Counted from the stretch's first letter, positions 23,316 through 35,050 are shown. The stretch: 64,000 bases of DNA from Labia minor (GCA_963082975.1 OY720345.1:1687001-1751000); one strand, 5' to 3'. A program made the numbers and translations. The notes: generated by a model not told the origin, from the sequence alone.

Positions 23316-24077
23316 TATATAAATGTATTTTAACTTTAAAAAATTGTTCAAAATAATATATTAATTAAAATTTAATTTTATTACTTAATTTTTCTTACCT
23401 TGTGCACCTTTACTGAATTGACTGTTGATTTTTGTTAAAAATTTGTTGATTTACTCAACTATATACTCAAATATATATTTATTATCCAATAGCACTATTT
23501 AATGACATCTTAATCGTACTATTATTATTATATTGAAAAATAAAATAAATAAATAGTTAACTAATAAAAGTGACTGTTAAATGTTAGTTAAGTTTGACAT
23601 GTTAATAATTGCAAGTTAGAATTTCTTTTATTATATCGTATTCTATCATATCATATATATGAAACGCATTTGCATTTTTTATATACCTACTGATAACTAC
23701 TTGTCACTTTTTATCTGATTACAAGCTCACTTAGATAATTGCTAAAATTCATTCTATTAAAGTAAATATTAATAACATAATTCCAACCAATAATTTTAAT
23801 AAACATCGTTGTTATTGCTTTTTTTTATAGTAAAGCTTTTTAACAAATTATGTAATTACTCAACAAAGTAACGAAGCCTTTTTTAAGTTAATAATTAAAA
23901 ACACAACAAATAATAATTTAGTATTTTATTATTTAGTTGTATGTTAATAATTTCTTTTAAATAATTTAAAAAAAAAAAAATAGAAATATTACTTTTGAAA
24001 GAGAATTTAAAGCAAATTTTTATGCTTCTTTTATTTTATAAAACTTATGAAAAGTAACTATATTTATCATTTTAGAC
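23316..24077. other. Non-coding AT-rich stretch
   Basis: Nothing was recognised beyond short A- and T-tracts. Confidence 0.6.
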
Positions 24078-24341
24078 CAGATGTTCCCAAAGTGGACTTT
24101 ATCGACCCCTAGGGGTTTATGGCAACCTGCAAGGGGTCTACGGCAGCGAATGAAAAATTTGGGGATCCATGAAATGAAAATCGGGGTCTACGTGTTTTCT
24201 CGACATGGCTCTTAAAACATTTTTGATTTTTTAATAAGGCTCTAAAAAAAAGGGTAATTTTTTTATTATAAAAAATCAAATTCAAATTAGGGCGTCTACC
24301 CAAAACCGAACGACACAAAAAAGTTTGAGAACCTATCTATG
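24078..24341. mobile_element. 264-bp hAT-type MITE with perfect 8-bp TSD
   Basis: The ends resemble hAT termini: CAGATGTTCCCAAAGTGG at the left, and CATAGATAGGTTCTCAAAC when the right end is inverted. A perfect 8-bp duplication, TTTTAGAC, flanks it (24070-24077 and 24342-24349). An internal GACCCCTAGGGGTTTATGGC palindrome-like block is typical of this class. There is no coding capacity. Confidence 0.8.
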
Positions 24342-26269
24342 TTTTAGACGATGCTTCAATAATTTACTTGTGGGTCTAAACTCTAAAGTATTTCTCAAAC
24401 TATTTCTGTTTTTGGCAAAAAAAAATAAAATTCAATTTCAAGTGAATAAATCCTAAAAAATATATGACATTTTTATTTATAAAATTATATGTAATTTTTA
24501 AGTTGAAATAAAAGTAAATCAAATTTTTAAAGAATACTTAATGATAATTTTTTTTTTTTTTTGAAAAAATGAATATTATTAAATTATTACTTGCATATAA
24601 TAATATATAATAAAGCAATTCAAAAGTATTTCAATAAGTAAAGTGTGGCATTCTTTTGAAAATGTTTTAAATAATGCGTTTTAGAGATAGCCGATTAATA
24701 TTGAACGAATTTTGCCTGTTACTTAAGAAAATAATATATATATGTATAAAAAAAGACAATGAGAGACTAAAATGTTGCCAAGTTGGAGTTGATGTGGCAG
24801 CTAAGAAAGAAAGGTCCCAAAAAGCATTTTAATGGCAATCGGAGTGGTGGGAGTGTCAGATTGTGCGGAATAAAGATGACAATAAATTGATGGAAGAAAC
24901 AACTCCAGGGTGGAGGGTGCAAGGGAAAAGGGGGCAGGGGAAGGGGGAGAAGTAGTAGATACATTTGTGATTTAGTAAAATTATATAGCTAAAGAGAGAA
25001 ATGTTGACTTCAGATAAAATAATAAATGGACCACTATCGCACAAAACCTCCAAGATACGAATAATATTTCATTTAAGCTTTATGAAACATTCATTTGATT
25101 CTCTTAAATAGAAACGTGAGAGGAAAAGAGAAAAGAATAGACAAAATAATTTTGATATTAGTAAAATCTAATCATTCGCGATGATGATAATTTATTCGAA
25201 ACATTCTCTGTGAATAAAGAATAATGGATCTACACTTAAAACAATATCAATCAAATAAGAATAAAACCACAATCATTTGCCACACAGATCAATAATAAAT
25301 ATTTTTTTTAATTATTTTTGAATAATTTAAACAATTTAATTTTTCATAGAACGTTGCCAAATTATACAATTAATTTTATTAAAGAAAAACAAAACAAATC
25401 ATAAATAATAGATCAGATAAATAGTTTGGTTTTTTTTTTCAAGTATATTTATGACAATTAGGTCCAATTTAACCATTTAATGAAATAATTTTTATGTTTA
25501 TTAATCCCTTATATCGCTTTATTTTTATAAGAGAAAAAAAAAGATGAGAAATACTCTATTAATAATAAAGTGAGTAATGTGTATAAAAATGATATTATGA
25601 ATAAACAAATGGGTAAAAAAAAAAAAATTAATCTTGGGGTCACAGGTGGTGGGAAAATTGCCGTCCATATTTATTACTTATCATTTATGAGTATGTATGG
25701 TAAATTTAAATTTAAAATTAAATACATATTTCGATTCAAATCATAATACTTTTAAATTATTTAAAAATTAATTTAAATAAATTATCTTACGTAATGTTTT
25801 TTTTTCTATAACTAAATGTGTTAATCGAATATCTAAATAAATATTTAGCAGTAAATGTTTTGCCTTAATTCATTAAAAACTATAAGCTATTGCAAAAAAT
25901 TACTTTTATTTTTCTCAGACTAGCTAAATATCTACCTAATTCTATTGAAAAATTGCATCAAAAACTTTGTATTAAACTTAAAATTGAAGTGTTTCGAATG
26001 CTCTTAAAGTGTTGATATGTTTGAGAAAAATAAAATGTTTTTAAGTGTTGTAAGAAGAACGAGAAGTTGTTACATGTTTTGGACATTCAACAACACAATT
26101 ACAATCGAAATAAACGTTGGAATATTGGATTAATTGTTATGGGGAATCACACCCTCACATTTCTACTAATAGATCCTACTAAAGGAATCAGTTTTTCATT
26201 TTTACTATCTCATCAGAGATAAAATTGCGATCACGAAAATTTTCCCTTTTCGGGATTTTGATGTTTTTA
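24342..26269. other. Non-coding AT-rich stretch
   Basis: A purine-rich segment at about 24880-24960 explains the proline/leucine-rich minus frames. Otherwise the stretch holds T- and A-tracts only. The last part (about 26100-26270) may be further decayed sequence of the adjacent Helitron helicase relic. Confidence 0.5.
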
Positions 26270-26505
26270 TACGTTTTGAAGGTCGATGGCTGCAAAACTG
26301 GTTGAGTCTCCAGGAAATAGTTCATACGTTTTCAAAATACATGGTCAAGTATATATATCTCAGAACTTCACATTGAAACCTACAAGGCGGAAATTCAATT
26401 AAATACGTCCAATTCTATGTATGTCATGGATTCCACTGAGGCAACAGCCCAAAGATTAGCACAACGAACAAATGTCAATATTAAACATGAACTTATCAAC
26501 AAAAG
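26270..26505 (+). pseudogene. Relic of autonomous Helitron Rep/helicase gene
   Basis: Broken plus-strand frames read MAAKLVESPGNSSYVFKIHG (from 26285), then after a frameshift YVQFYVMDSTEATAQRLA. The order PPG/SPG..YVF.IHGQ.Y followed by aQLYvmDs.eA..RL is characteristic of the N-terminal helitron-like domain in Pif1-type helicases. Only about 75 codons are recognisable. It shows that autonomous Helitrons existed in this genome and could have mobilised the short copies here. Identification is from motif memory. Confidence 0.6.
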
Positions 26506-29500
26506 AGATCGTTTTTTTAATATCCACGCCCAGATATTGTTTTCAAAGGGCTATTTAATTAATTAAACCACGATAAACCACGATAAATTTATTTGAAACT
26601 GAAATTGCAAACACGGTTTGCAACGGATTCGACTAATAAGTGAATATAAAAATAGTAACAAACATACGAGTTGTCTATGTTAAGTATGAATATACGTAGA
26701 TATCGCGCGTACCACTTTATAGTAGTATTGCATTAATCATTTTGACTCGAAACACTTCTGGTGCACTATTTTCATTCACTTGCAAAAATGAAATAGGATG
26801 ATTGAAATGAAGGAAAAATACATGAGTGGGGCATGTGGGGGAGTGTTTGTGAAGGAGTAAAAGGGGGTGTGGGCTGCTTGATAAACAATGCATGGCTGCT
26901 TGTACTTAGGGCATCAATTGAATTTCAAGTGATGCCTCTCACAACAGATCAAAACCTATTCAGCATTTTAATTATAATGCTGGTGCATTTATATAGACAA
27001 TTATCTTCCTCCTCTTTATTCGATGATTTTTATTCTTTTGCAAATATTTTATTTACTTTAAAACTATATTATAAATATATTTTCTCGTATTTTTTAGTAT
27101 CTTTTTTTTTTTTTTGTTACATACTTTTTTATATTAAAAAAAAAAAAAAATCATTTTTTCAAGTTAATTTTGTTTTGTTTTTTGTTTTTTACTAATAAAT
27201 GTAGGTACCTATAAGTAGGTATACAATTTATGAGAAAATTAAGATCTATTAAGATTTCTCTCGAAGCTATGATTGTGAATGTAATTTCTCTAAATAATCT
27301 AGTAAAGCTATCGTAGTGGTTTGGTTCATCCGAAGCTCGTACATCGTAGTTGTTTCTTTCATTAAGAAGGTCCGTTATTTATTTACTGCTTAACTATTTG
27401 ACCTGTGGTCTGTGGTTGCTGTGTTATTAGTTGAGCTTGGCTCTCATGAAAGATGCATGCAGGGCAGCAGCACGAACAATACAACGGCTGCTGCTGCTGC
27501 TGCTGCCCCTTGGCTGCTTTTCATACACCCACACCGGGCTTAATTGAATCTTAGGCGGCGTGCGTGCTCCGTGTTCCTGGGTGCGTGCACGCGTGATGGA
27601 AGTTTAATTATAGTGGAAAACATCGTTGCTTTCTACGCGATTTCATTAGGGTTGGCACTACCCATCCACTCACTCTTTGCAAATGGCTCCACCTCCAACC
27701 CTTTTGGACCAAAAGCAAAACTAAAGCGACACCATTTTTTCATTAATTCATCTTTTTTCTTTTATAAACGGATACTTATTCTACACTCTACAAGTAACAT
27801 AATCAAATCATATAGAAAAATTTGACTTTCCATTAAAATACTTACGTACTTATTTAGTAATATCCTTAAAGTTTGAGTGGGGGGACTTGAACAATGAAAA
27901 ATAATATTACAATCTATATTTACAAAAAAGATATTAACAAAAATCTAAATATGAACTTTCTTTGAATTATAGATACATATAATAAATATAAAATATATCT
28001 CATATAATAAAGAAAAATGACATTTTAACTTTCATCCACTCTTATTACTTATTGTTTTCTGAATTATTATTATTTGTAATTTAAAAAAAAACAACAAATA
28101 AATAAATAAATTGAAAAAATAATTCATCTTTATAGAAAATGATTTTTTTTTTTTAATTATTATTTTTTAAATTGATATATTGGTGATAGATTGAATGAAT
28201 AAAAAAAAATATGTTGGTATCTCTAGAATAATATAAAAGGAGTGTATACTATTTATTTGCTTAATTATTATAAATTCAATAAATATTTGTACATCTTTCC
28301 TGTATCGAAAGAAAAATTAAAAATGTATATGTGTATATGTTTGTATTTTTTGAATAAATTTACAATAACAAATATCAATTGGTGATTTAATTTACAAAAT
28401 TCCGTTATAAAAATTAAAAATATTCTTATTTATATTGAATTAAATATTTTTTATTATGAAATTAATATTAATATTAGATATAATATAATATTATTATTAC
28501 TACTTCTTACATGCGTTGATAAAAATTATTGTTTTTTTTTTTTTTTTTTCTAAAAACTTAAGACAATTATTTCATTTTCCACTTTACTCGTCATTATGTT
28601 ATAAAAGAATATGAATTTTTTTTTTTTTGTTTTCGCATAACATAATTTTAATGATAAATGATTGTTGATTTGGATAAGTTGTTTGCCATTTTTCAAATCT
28701 TTTTTTTTTTTTTTTTTTTTTTGTCTTCCAGATATAATTAAACGTTAAATAAATATTGAAACGATCTTAGAATAGTTTATTCTATTTGTTCTAGTGTCAG
28801 TTCTTTTCTTCCACTTCCACTTAGAATGTTTTATTTCTTTTCACTAGACTTTGAATTAGTAAATAAGTTGATGGACAATTTACTTGGATCATTTAATAAA
28901 TTATCAAAGTTTGTAAAAGATTTGTCATGTCAAACCACCGATACATTATTTTTTTTTCCTTCTTCTTCTTCTTCTTCTTCGACTATCACAAAGTTTCGTC
29001 TTCTGGTTCCTGATCATATTATTAAAGAGAAAATAAATAGGGTGAAAAAGTTTGAACTCTTTGTTGAGAGATATTAATTAGGTGTAGATCCTCCATGTTA
29101 CTTTTTTTTTCAATTTAGAAGGATTTATTTAAGAGTTATTTGTAAAAGAAAATCAAATAATTTGAAAAAGTTTAAGAATTTAATTCTAGTTCACTCAATT
29201 TATCAAAATTAGATAGTTTGTAAATGTAGAATTATATTTGTAATATTGTTTTTATACTTTTTTTTTTTAAAAAATACTTATATTTATTTAAATTAACAAA
29301 CCATATTAAAAAAAAACTATATAATATATATATATGTGGGGTGATTCCCCTAGGAGCATAATAAAGGCAGATGGAGGATGAGGAGGAGGAGGGGGGGGGG
29401 AAGAAATATTCCAAAAATATGTTTAATTCATTGGAAGGAAAGCATACTAACACATTCTGTTTCTTTTATTAATGTTGTTATATATTTTTTTTTTTTCAAT

Positions 29501-29939
29501 TTTATAATTTTATCTTATCAGAACTAATTTATCCCCGGTTTCTCGATCTCTGTTATTGAGCATCATCTAAACTCTAAACTCTAAACTCTAAACTCGGAAG
29601 ATGTAGACAATCTAGAAGAAAGTTCTAGGACCTTATTTATATTCTTTCTAGTATAGCTTCATTTTAATATGAAAATATTTCATTTTTAATTTGAAATTCA
29701 TTTAAATGTAGAAACCTCTAATAAATTTTAATTATGATTTTCGAATTTATTATTATTATGTTACACATGAATATACGTGGTCATACTATTATAATTGTTT
29801 AATAATTTAATAATATTTACGTTTACTACTATAGTTTTTACTATCTCTATCAACTTTTGAGAAATATAGCTCAACCGGAAGAGGATCATTACTTACAACG
29901 TTTTGATTTTTTTTTCTTCTAAAGTGACCGTAAAAATAA
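26506..29939. other. Non-coding stretch with a GC-richer island
   Basis: A low-repeat, GC-richer island at about 27430-27720 includes a short CTG run (27487-27507) and GTGCGTGCACGCGTG. A four-fold CTAAACT heptamer array lies at about 29567-29595. The remainder is AT-rich with long T-tracts (for example 28699-28722). The 83-codon frame at 28826 runs through a (TTC)n tract and shows no domain. No gene was recognised. Confidence 0.5.
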
Positions 29940-30192
29940 AGATATATGTTTGATAATTTTTCACATGATTGATAATTGTATAAAACTGCTATATATAGAA
30001 TTTCAGCTTGATTGATTCGCTGAAATTACCAGAATTACGTATAGTGGTGCCATCAACAAAAAGCCAAACATGCGCTGGTTTAATATTTATTATTTATAAT
30101 TTTTAATTAATTAAATTTAATTTAAATATAATATATTATGTTATTTAATCCAATTCAAATTGCGAGATAGTCGAGTTGAGACACTCCAGCTA
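29940..30192 (+). repeat. X/Y-superfamily tail fragment
   Basis: It matches the inverse of 15963-16220: TTTTTCACATGATTGATAAT, CTGCTATATATAGAAT, AGCCAAACATGCGCTGG and GCGAGATAGTCGAGTTGAGACACTCCAG occur in the same order. It is a 5'-truncated copy. Confidence 0.6.
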
Positions 30193-31883
30193 ATTTTTTA
30201 ATTTTATAATTTTACAATCAAGTTTGTTCACTTTCAGGTTGAGTAAACACGAATGAATTGAATTGTAGATTTTTGACACAATTCATATCAACCGGATTTA
30301 TTCTTACTATTCTATATCAACGACCATCCCAATAGTCCTATTTTATCAAATAAAAAATAAAAAAAAATTGAAAAATATTCTATTATTTACCCCAGAAAGT
30401 TACATTTTTAGTAGTACATTACATAAGAAGAAAACGAAAAATATATTATATATCTTTTATTTTTGGATGATTTGCTCTTTAAATGTTTGATTTGGTTAAT
30501 TTACTATTATGATATTTTATTAAGGAAATTTTACTTTTTTATCCAGAAATACATATTATATTTTGGATATTTTTTTAGATTTAAAAAAATTTGAAAAAAT
30601 ACATAAATTATATTTATAAATATATATTATCTTTTTAATTGAAAATTTTTATGAAATTTGTATAATTGAATTCTATTAATTTTGAAATTCTTGAACGGAA
30701 TGGTATGTTTCCTTAATTCCGGCCATTGATTGTATTCCAACTGACTGTTAAATAAATTTTTTTTTTTTTTTCATTTTATTTTCCAAATAAAAGAACATTT
30801 TGTCCAAGAAATGTTGTTATTGACTTTTCAATACTTTTTTAATACTTTTATATTTTTTTATGTTTTTTTTTCCTCCTAAACCATGAATCGGTTCATCCGG
30901 TCACAGCCCCTCCCTCTCCTTTGCTCGGTTATAACCATGTGGACTTGAAAATCATTTGTTATTAAATATATATTTTTATGTGCGATGGAAATTGCTCGTG
31001 ATTCTTTCTAAGTCTGTTGATGGTTGAATAAAAATTTTTTAAGACTTTGCATTTTATAAAAATATATGGAGTCCGTTTTATCTCTGCCGTACTTTGCTAG
31101 CAAAGAGACCTTTTAGCTTTCGTTTTTGCGGACTCATTTCATTCTCTTAGCCACTTTTCAAAGGTTTTATGTTTTATAACCTAGAAAATGCCATGTGTAC
31201 ACATTAAATTCTACATAAAAACTAAATGGAAAAGACTTTTATATAAATTGGCCTCCCCATCGAAAATTTTTTTAACCATAGTATTTTGCATTTGTTGTAA
31301 GATTTCAGGTTTCAAATTCCCACATATAATTTATTTAAATTTAGCTTAGAAAAGATGCATTATTCATCACTGATATTCGAATTATCAAATTAATAATCAA
31401 TCGAATGTGAATATTAAAATTGAATTATGATTTTTATATTTAAATTTAAATTTAAGGTATGAAGTGTTTAAATAGGAAAATTAAACTCTAACCAGTGAGA
31501 GGCTCACTAGAAGTAAAAATCAAAAATACTAGTTATATTGTTATGAAATGAAACAAATGTTTAAGTACAAAGTTTTTTTAGATAGTTTATATAAAAAAAT
31601 ATTTTTTTAAAATTGAGTTATTCTATTTAAATGACAATAATAATGTATTTCTAGTTTCTATTAATGAGAAACCATCATCAACCAACATTTTTGTTAAATT
31701 TATTTTATAAAAATCAACCAATACATATTTAAATTATTTTTTTTTTATAATATACTATACATATATTACTAAATAAAGAAAATATTATATGTATTTATTA
31801 TATTTAATTCTGTAAAAATATTTATTTAAATTAGATCTAATTCTTATAATATATATAAAAAAATCGGGAGTGTCCTCCCCTAG
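30193..31883. other. Non-coding stretch
   Basis: It is mostly AT-rich. The segment at about 30880-31170 is less AT-rich and low-repeat (for example CCGTACTTTGCTAGCAAAGAG), without an open frame. The last 20 bases belong to the X-family tail (GGGAGTGTCCTCCCC). Confidence 0.5.
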
Positions 31884-32023
31884 ACTTTCCCGCATATAAA
31901 TAGGTATAAAGAGTTGTGAATGAATATTTAGAATGTGTAAACTTGGGATTGATAAAGAGCCAGTTCGTATTAGTTTATTGGTGTCAAATTTGGTATTTGG
32001 TAACATTTATATATATATATATA

Positions 32024-32257
32024 TGTAAAATATTTATAGTTACCTCTACCTACTTATATCACCCTCTAGCGGACATCTAATTACTCATTTATTATTTATC
32101 TATTTATATGTGTTATCGACATTTAATTTACTCATTTTATTATTTATCCATTTGTATATATTTTATTTATAAACTTGTAAAATAATTTAAAAGAAATAAA
32201 CTTGAAAATTAATTATTCCTTTTTGGATATAATAAATTCTGTTGTTATTATTTTACA
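32024..32257 (+). repeat. 5' LTR of the Ty3/gypsy element
   Basis: It is 234 bp with TGTAAA...TTTACA ends and is identical on reading to 38030-38263. It contains TATAAA at 32168-32173, AATAAA at 32194-32199 and 32231-32236, and the segment 32202-32214 that is complementary to the bases just after the LTR. Confidence 0.95.
32168..32173 (+). promoter_or_regulatory. Putative LTR TATA box
   Basis: TATAAA here predicts transcription starting about 30 bases downstream, near 32198-32203. That coincides with the start of the 13-nt segment complementary to the primer-binding site. The agreement supports both calls. Confidence 0.6.
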
Positions 32258-32270
32258 AATTAATTTTCAA
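32258..32270 (+). promoter_or_regulatory. Primer-binding site complementary to own mRNA 5' end
   Basis: The 13 bases directly after the 5' LTR (AATTAATTTTCAA) are the exact reverse complement of LTR bases 32202-32214 (TTGAAAATTAATT). No TGG-initiated tRNA complement is present here. The arrangement matches the self-priming mechanism of Tf1 and related elements (11 nt in Tf1), where the 5' end of the mRNA folds back, is cleaved and primes reverse transcription. Confidence 0.7.
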
Positions 32271-32277
32271 TTTTAAA

Positions 32278-33396
32278 ATGGAAAAAAAATTTTTTTATGT
32301 ACATATTGTGAAAAAGGAAGAAAATGAATATGAAATTTCTGGGTTATCCGAAGACAAAGAACTATGGTATAGGTTGCCAGAAGAATCAAGGAAAGTTCAA
32401 AATCATCCCATATTACTTTCAAACTCTATAATTAAGAGTTCAATGCTGGCTATAAAACCCATTCAAGGATATCGTAAAATTGGTATAAAATTAAATGAAG
32501 AACTTAAAAAAATTTATTTTGATGAAGGTGAAAATATTTCTTTTAATAAAATTCCGTTAGAAGAAATTTCTAATGAAATCAACTTCGATCAAGAAGAAAA
32601 GAAAAATTTGCAAATGGAAATTGAAAAATTACAACTACAGCTAAGTGCAACTCATTTTAATTTTTATGATATTGAAAAAAAATTAAATTTAGAAAAATTT
32701 AATAAAAATCAAGATCCAATAATTTGGATTCAAAAATTTGAAAATGAATGTTTTAGAAATAATATAGTGAATGAGACTAATATTATTGAAACGCTTCGAT
32801 TTTATATACTAGGCATATCAAAAGACTGGTATGATACAAATTTAACAAAATTTGGATTAAATAAATGGAATCTTTGGAAAGAATCTTTTCAAAATACATT
32901 TAGAGATATAAGTTGGATAAAAATAAAAAAAGCTTTTGATTTTAAATATTTAGGAGGGTCCATCATCGATTATGCAATTACAAAAGAAAAACTATGTATT
33001 GAAATAGAGAACGGTGGAACAATACAGTCTAGGATTCATATGATAGTGATGGGACTCCCTGAAAAATTTCAAAATAGACTAGATTATGAAAAAATAAAAA
33101 CAATTGAAACATTGTTTTCCGAATTAAAGAAAATTGAATATTTATCAAATGAATTTAATAAAATTAAAACGAATTATAATAAAAATTTTAATAAAAACGA
33201 AAATATAGAGAAAAATAATACAAGTGATACAAAAAAAAAAAAATTTTCGTGCTCAATTTGCGAATTTTTTGGTTGGCCAAACCGTTATCACTCTGAAAAT
33301 ATATGTAGAAATAAAAATTTAAAGATAAAACAAGAAAGTAATTTAAATGAAAAAGAAAATTTTAAAATAAATGAAAACTATGATTCTTTAAACTAA
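32278..33396 (+). CDS. Gag of the Ty3/gypsy element
   Basis: The 372-residue protein starts at the first ATG after the LTR, 20 bases past its end; the open frame upstream begins in the LTR without an ATG. Residues about 130-280 resemble the retrotransposon capsid region (W-I-QKFE, WYDTNL, LWKESFQ). Near residue 325 there is a variant zinc knuckle, CX2CX9HX4C (CSICEFFGWPNRYH then C). The N-terminal 110 residues are unrecognised. The frame ends TTA AAC TAA, at the frameshift site that leads into Pol. The role is structural: particle formation and RNA binding. The ORF is intact. Confidence 0.88.
   Translation: MEKKFFYVHIVKKEENEYEISGLSEDKELWYRLPEESRKVQNHPILLSNSIIKSSMLAIKPIQGYRKIGIKLNEELKKIYFDEGENISFNKIPLEEISNEINFDQEEKKNLQMEIEKLQLQLSATHFNFYDIEKKLNLEKFNKNQDPIIWIQKFENECFRNNIVNETNIIETLRFYILGISKDWYDTNLTKFGLNKWNLWKESFQNTFRDISWIKIKKAFDFKYLGGSIIDYAITKEKLCIEIENGGTIQSRIHMIVMGLPEKFQNRLDYEKIKTIETLFSELKKIEYLSNEFNKIKTNYNKNFNKNENIEKNNTSDTKKKKFSCSICEFFGWPNRYHSENICRNKNLKIKQESNLNEKENFKINENYDSLN
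33387..33393 (+). promoter_or_regulatory. -1 ribosomal frameshift slippery heptamer
   Basis: T TTA AAC, in the correct phase (zero-frame codons TTA AAC), is immediately followed by the Gag stop TAA. A -1 slip here joins Gag to the Pol frame, which is open upstream of the insertion. No strong pseudoknot is obvious just downstream in the present, interrupted sequence. Confidence 0.75.
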
Positions 33397-33458
33397 AAAG
33401 CCCGGAAGAATTTAATCCACTTATAAAAATAAATGTATTAATAGACAATAAATCTTAT
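33387..33458 (+). CDS. N-terminal piece of Pol (interrupted)
   Basis: In the -1 frame the sequence encodes about 24 residues, ending LIKINVLIDNKSY, before the inserted DNA. This is the start of the protease domain region. The coding frame resumes at 35051 after one copy of the duplicated TAT. The piece cannot function alone. Confidence 0.65.
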
Positions 33459-33715
33459 CTTATTATGCTAGCTAAAATTGTATATATGTATTTATCTATA
33501 TATATTGGTTCTCAAAAACCGCTCTAACGATTTTTTTCAAATTCACACTAGATATAGTATTTATAAAGAAAAATTAAGTTTTATTGATGATATCTCTTGA
33601 AACATACAGCTTCATTATTAATTTCTTAATTGAAAATTATATATGGAAAACGTCAAAATTTTTAATACTGCCTGCTAAGACAGTAAAAAAATGACAATTT
33701 TTTATCTAAATACAT

Positions 33716-33785
33716 ATAGTCCAGCGGTTGGACTGATGTTTTAACGAGTGGATTTCGTCGGTTCGAAACTCGCCGGGTGAATCGT
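33716..33785 (+). repeat. tRNA-like module inside family Y copy C
   Basis: TAGTCCAGCGGTTGGAC resembles an A box and GGTTCGAAACTC a B box, about 40 bases apart. A-rich sequence follows. It is tRNA-derived in character, but no full cloverleaf can be drawn. Confidence 0.5.
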
Positions 33786-34319
33786 TATTTAAAAATGAAA
33801 ATAATGATTTTGTTATTTTTTTTTCTTTTTATCTATTGTTTACTTTTTAATAAATTACTATTCTATATTTATTTATTCATTGTTCTTTTATTAATAAAGT
33901 TTTAGATAGTTTTATAAGTTTTAATATTTTTTCAATAAAATATTATTCAATATATTTATTAATATTATTTTATTTATTATTATTGAGTACCCGAAGTTCC
34001 ATTCATTTTAATCAGATTGATGCAATGATGCAACAGTTAATAATTGTAATATTGTAATAAATTTCTATCTTGAAAATTGTTACATATTATTCAGGATATT
34101 TTAAAAACTATTTCTTTCTTTAATTAATATTCATTTTTTCTATAAGTCAGATATATTTCCAAATATTAAATAATTTTTGAAGTGAAAACTTCTTTAGCGG
34201 CGTTGAGCACTTTTGCGGGATGGGGAAAAAGTATAGAACTCGCGTGATCGTGACCAACACCATGAAACCATCTGCTTTCAAATTTCTTATAACAGAGCGC
34301 GAAATTTGAATTGTCATTA

Positions 34320-34474
34320 GAACTGTTTTATAAATTGTTATCTCTGACATATAAATATATATTTATTATGTAAAGTTCATTTCATATATACATATATAAT
34401 CAAAATTATACGAAATGAACTTCACATAATAAATATATATTTTATGTTAGAGATAAGAATTATAAAACAGTTCG
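34320..34474. repeat. Long foldback (inverted repeat)
   Basis: Bases about 34320-34386 and 34413-34474 are near-perfect inverted copies (GAACTGTTTTATAA... in one arm, its complement in the other), separated by about 26 bases. RNA or single-stranded DNA here would form a stem of about 60 bp. It is nested in the Y insertion. Confidence 0.75.
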
Positions 34475-35050
34475 TATTGCAATATTTTAAACAAAGTTGT
34501 GTATTTATATATATATAAATATAAGTTACAAATTTGTTTAAAATATATGTTTAAAATAATATATAAGTTATATATATATACATGCATATGAAATTCATCT
34601 TTCTCGTGAAATAGCGCGAATTTCGTCTGTTTTAAAATTTCTTACGCAGAAGTTTTCACTTCTGTCGGCCAGTCCCACGACTGCCAATTTTGCTTTTTTA
34701 ATTCCGAAAAGCTGCAAAGCACGTTTTTTTGTCTTTAGTTTGTTTTATAACCACTTGGGGCGCTAAACAGTTTTTCAAAAAAACACTATAGAAAAAAAAT
34801 ATATGTACCTATATATTATATATTTATGTATTATTGAGGAGCACAAGTTCATTAATTTTAATCAGATTGATGCAAATGTGTAACATTTAATAATTGTAAT
34901 AAATAATTAAAGAATTGTGTATCAATATTTTTTAAAGGGTAGAGCGAGAGCTCGGTGTCCCAGGTATTAATATTACCAGCCAAATCCAATAATAATGAAT
35001 CATTTTTTTTAACTTAAGTACCGAGCCGAGGCTCGGGGTCCCGGTACTAT

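Larger units (their letters stand above)
33459..35047 (+). mobile_element. 1589-bp family Y insertion in the protease region
   Basis: The insertion is flanked by TAT on both sides (33456-33458 and 35048-35050). Taking out one TAT plus the insert restores the Pol reading phase, which fixes the boundaries. It starts CTTATTATGCTAGC, includes a tRNA-like module at about 33716-33785, an internal foldback at about 34320-34474, and two tail motifs (GAGCGAGAGCTCGG...CCAGGTAT at about 34942-34967 and GAGCCGAGGCTCGG...CCGGTAC at about 35022-35047). The doubled tail and internal foldback suggest that it is composite. Confidence 0.7.

Noticed and set aside
28826-29077. 83-codon frame with a serine run
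   Set aside because: The serines come from a (TTC)n repeat and no domain or splice context supports it.
29567-29595. CTAAACT heptamer array as a telomere-like repeat
   Set aside because: There are only about four units, and they match neither the arthropod TTAGG repeat nor the vertebrate-type TTAGGG repeat.
32242-32277. Gag start inside the 5' LTR
   Set aside because: The extension has no ATG; it would begin at TTG and cross the LTR end and primer-binding site. ATG at 32278 is the first proper start.
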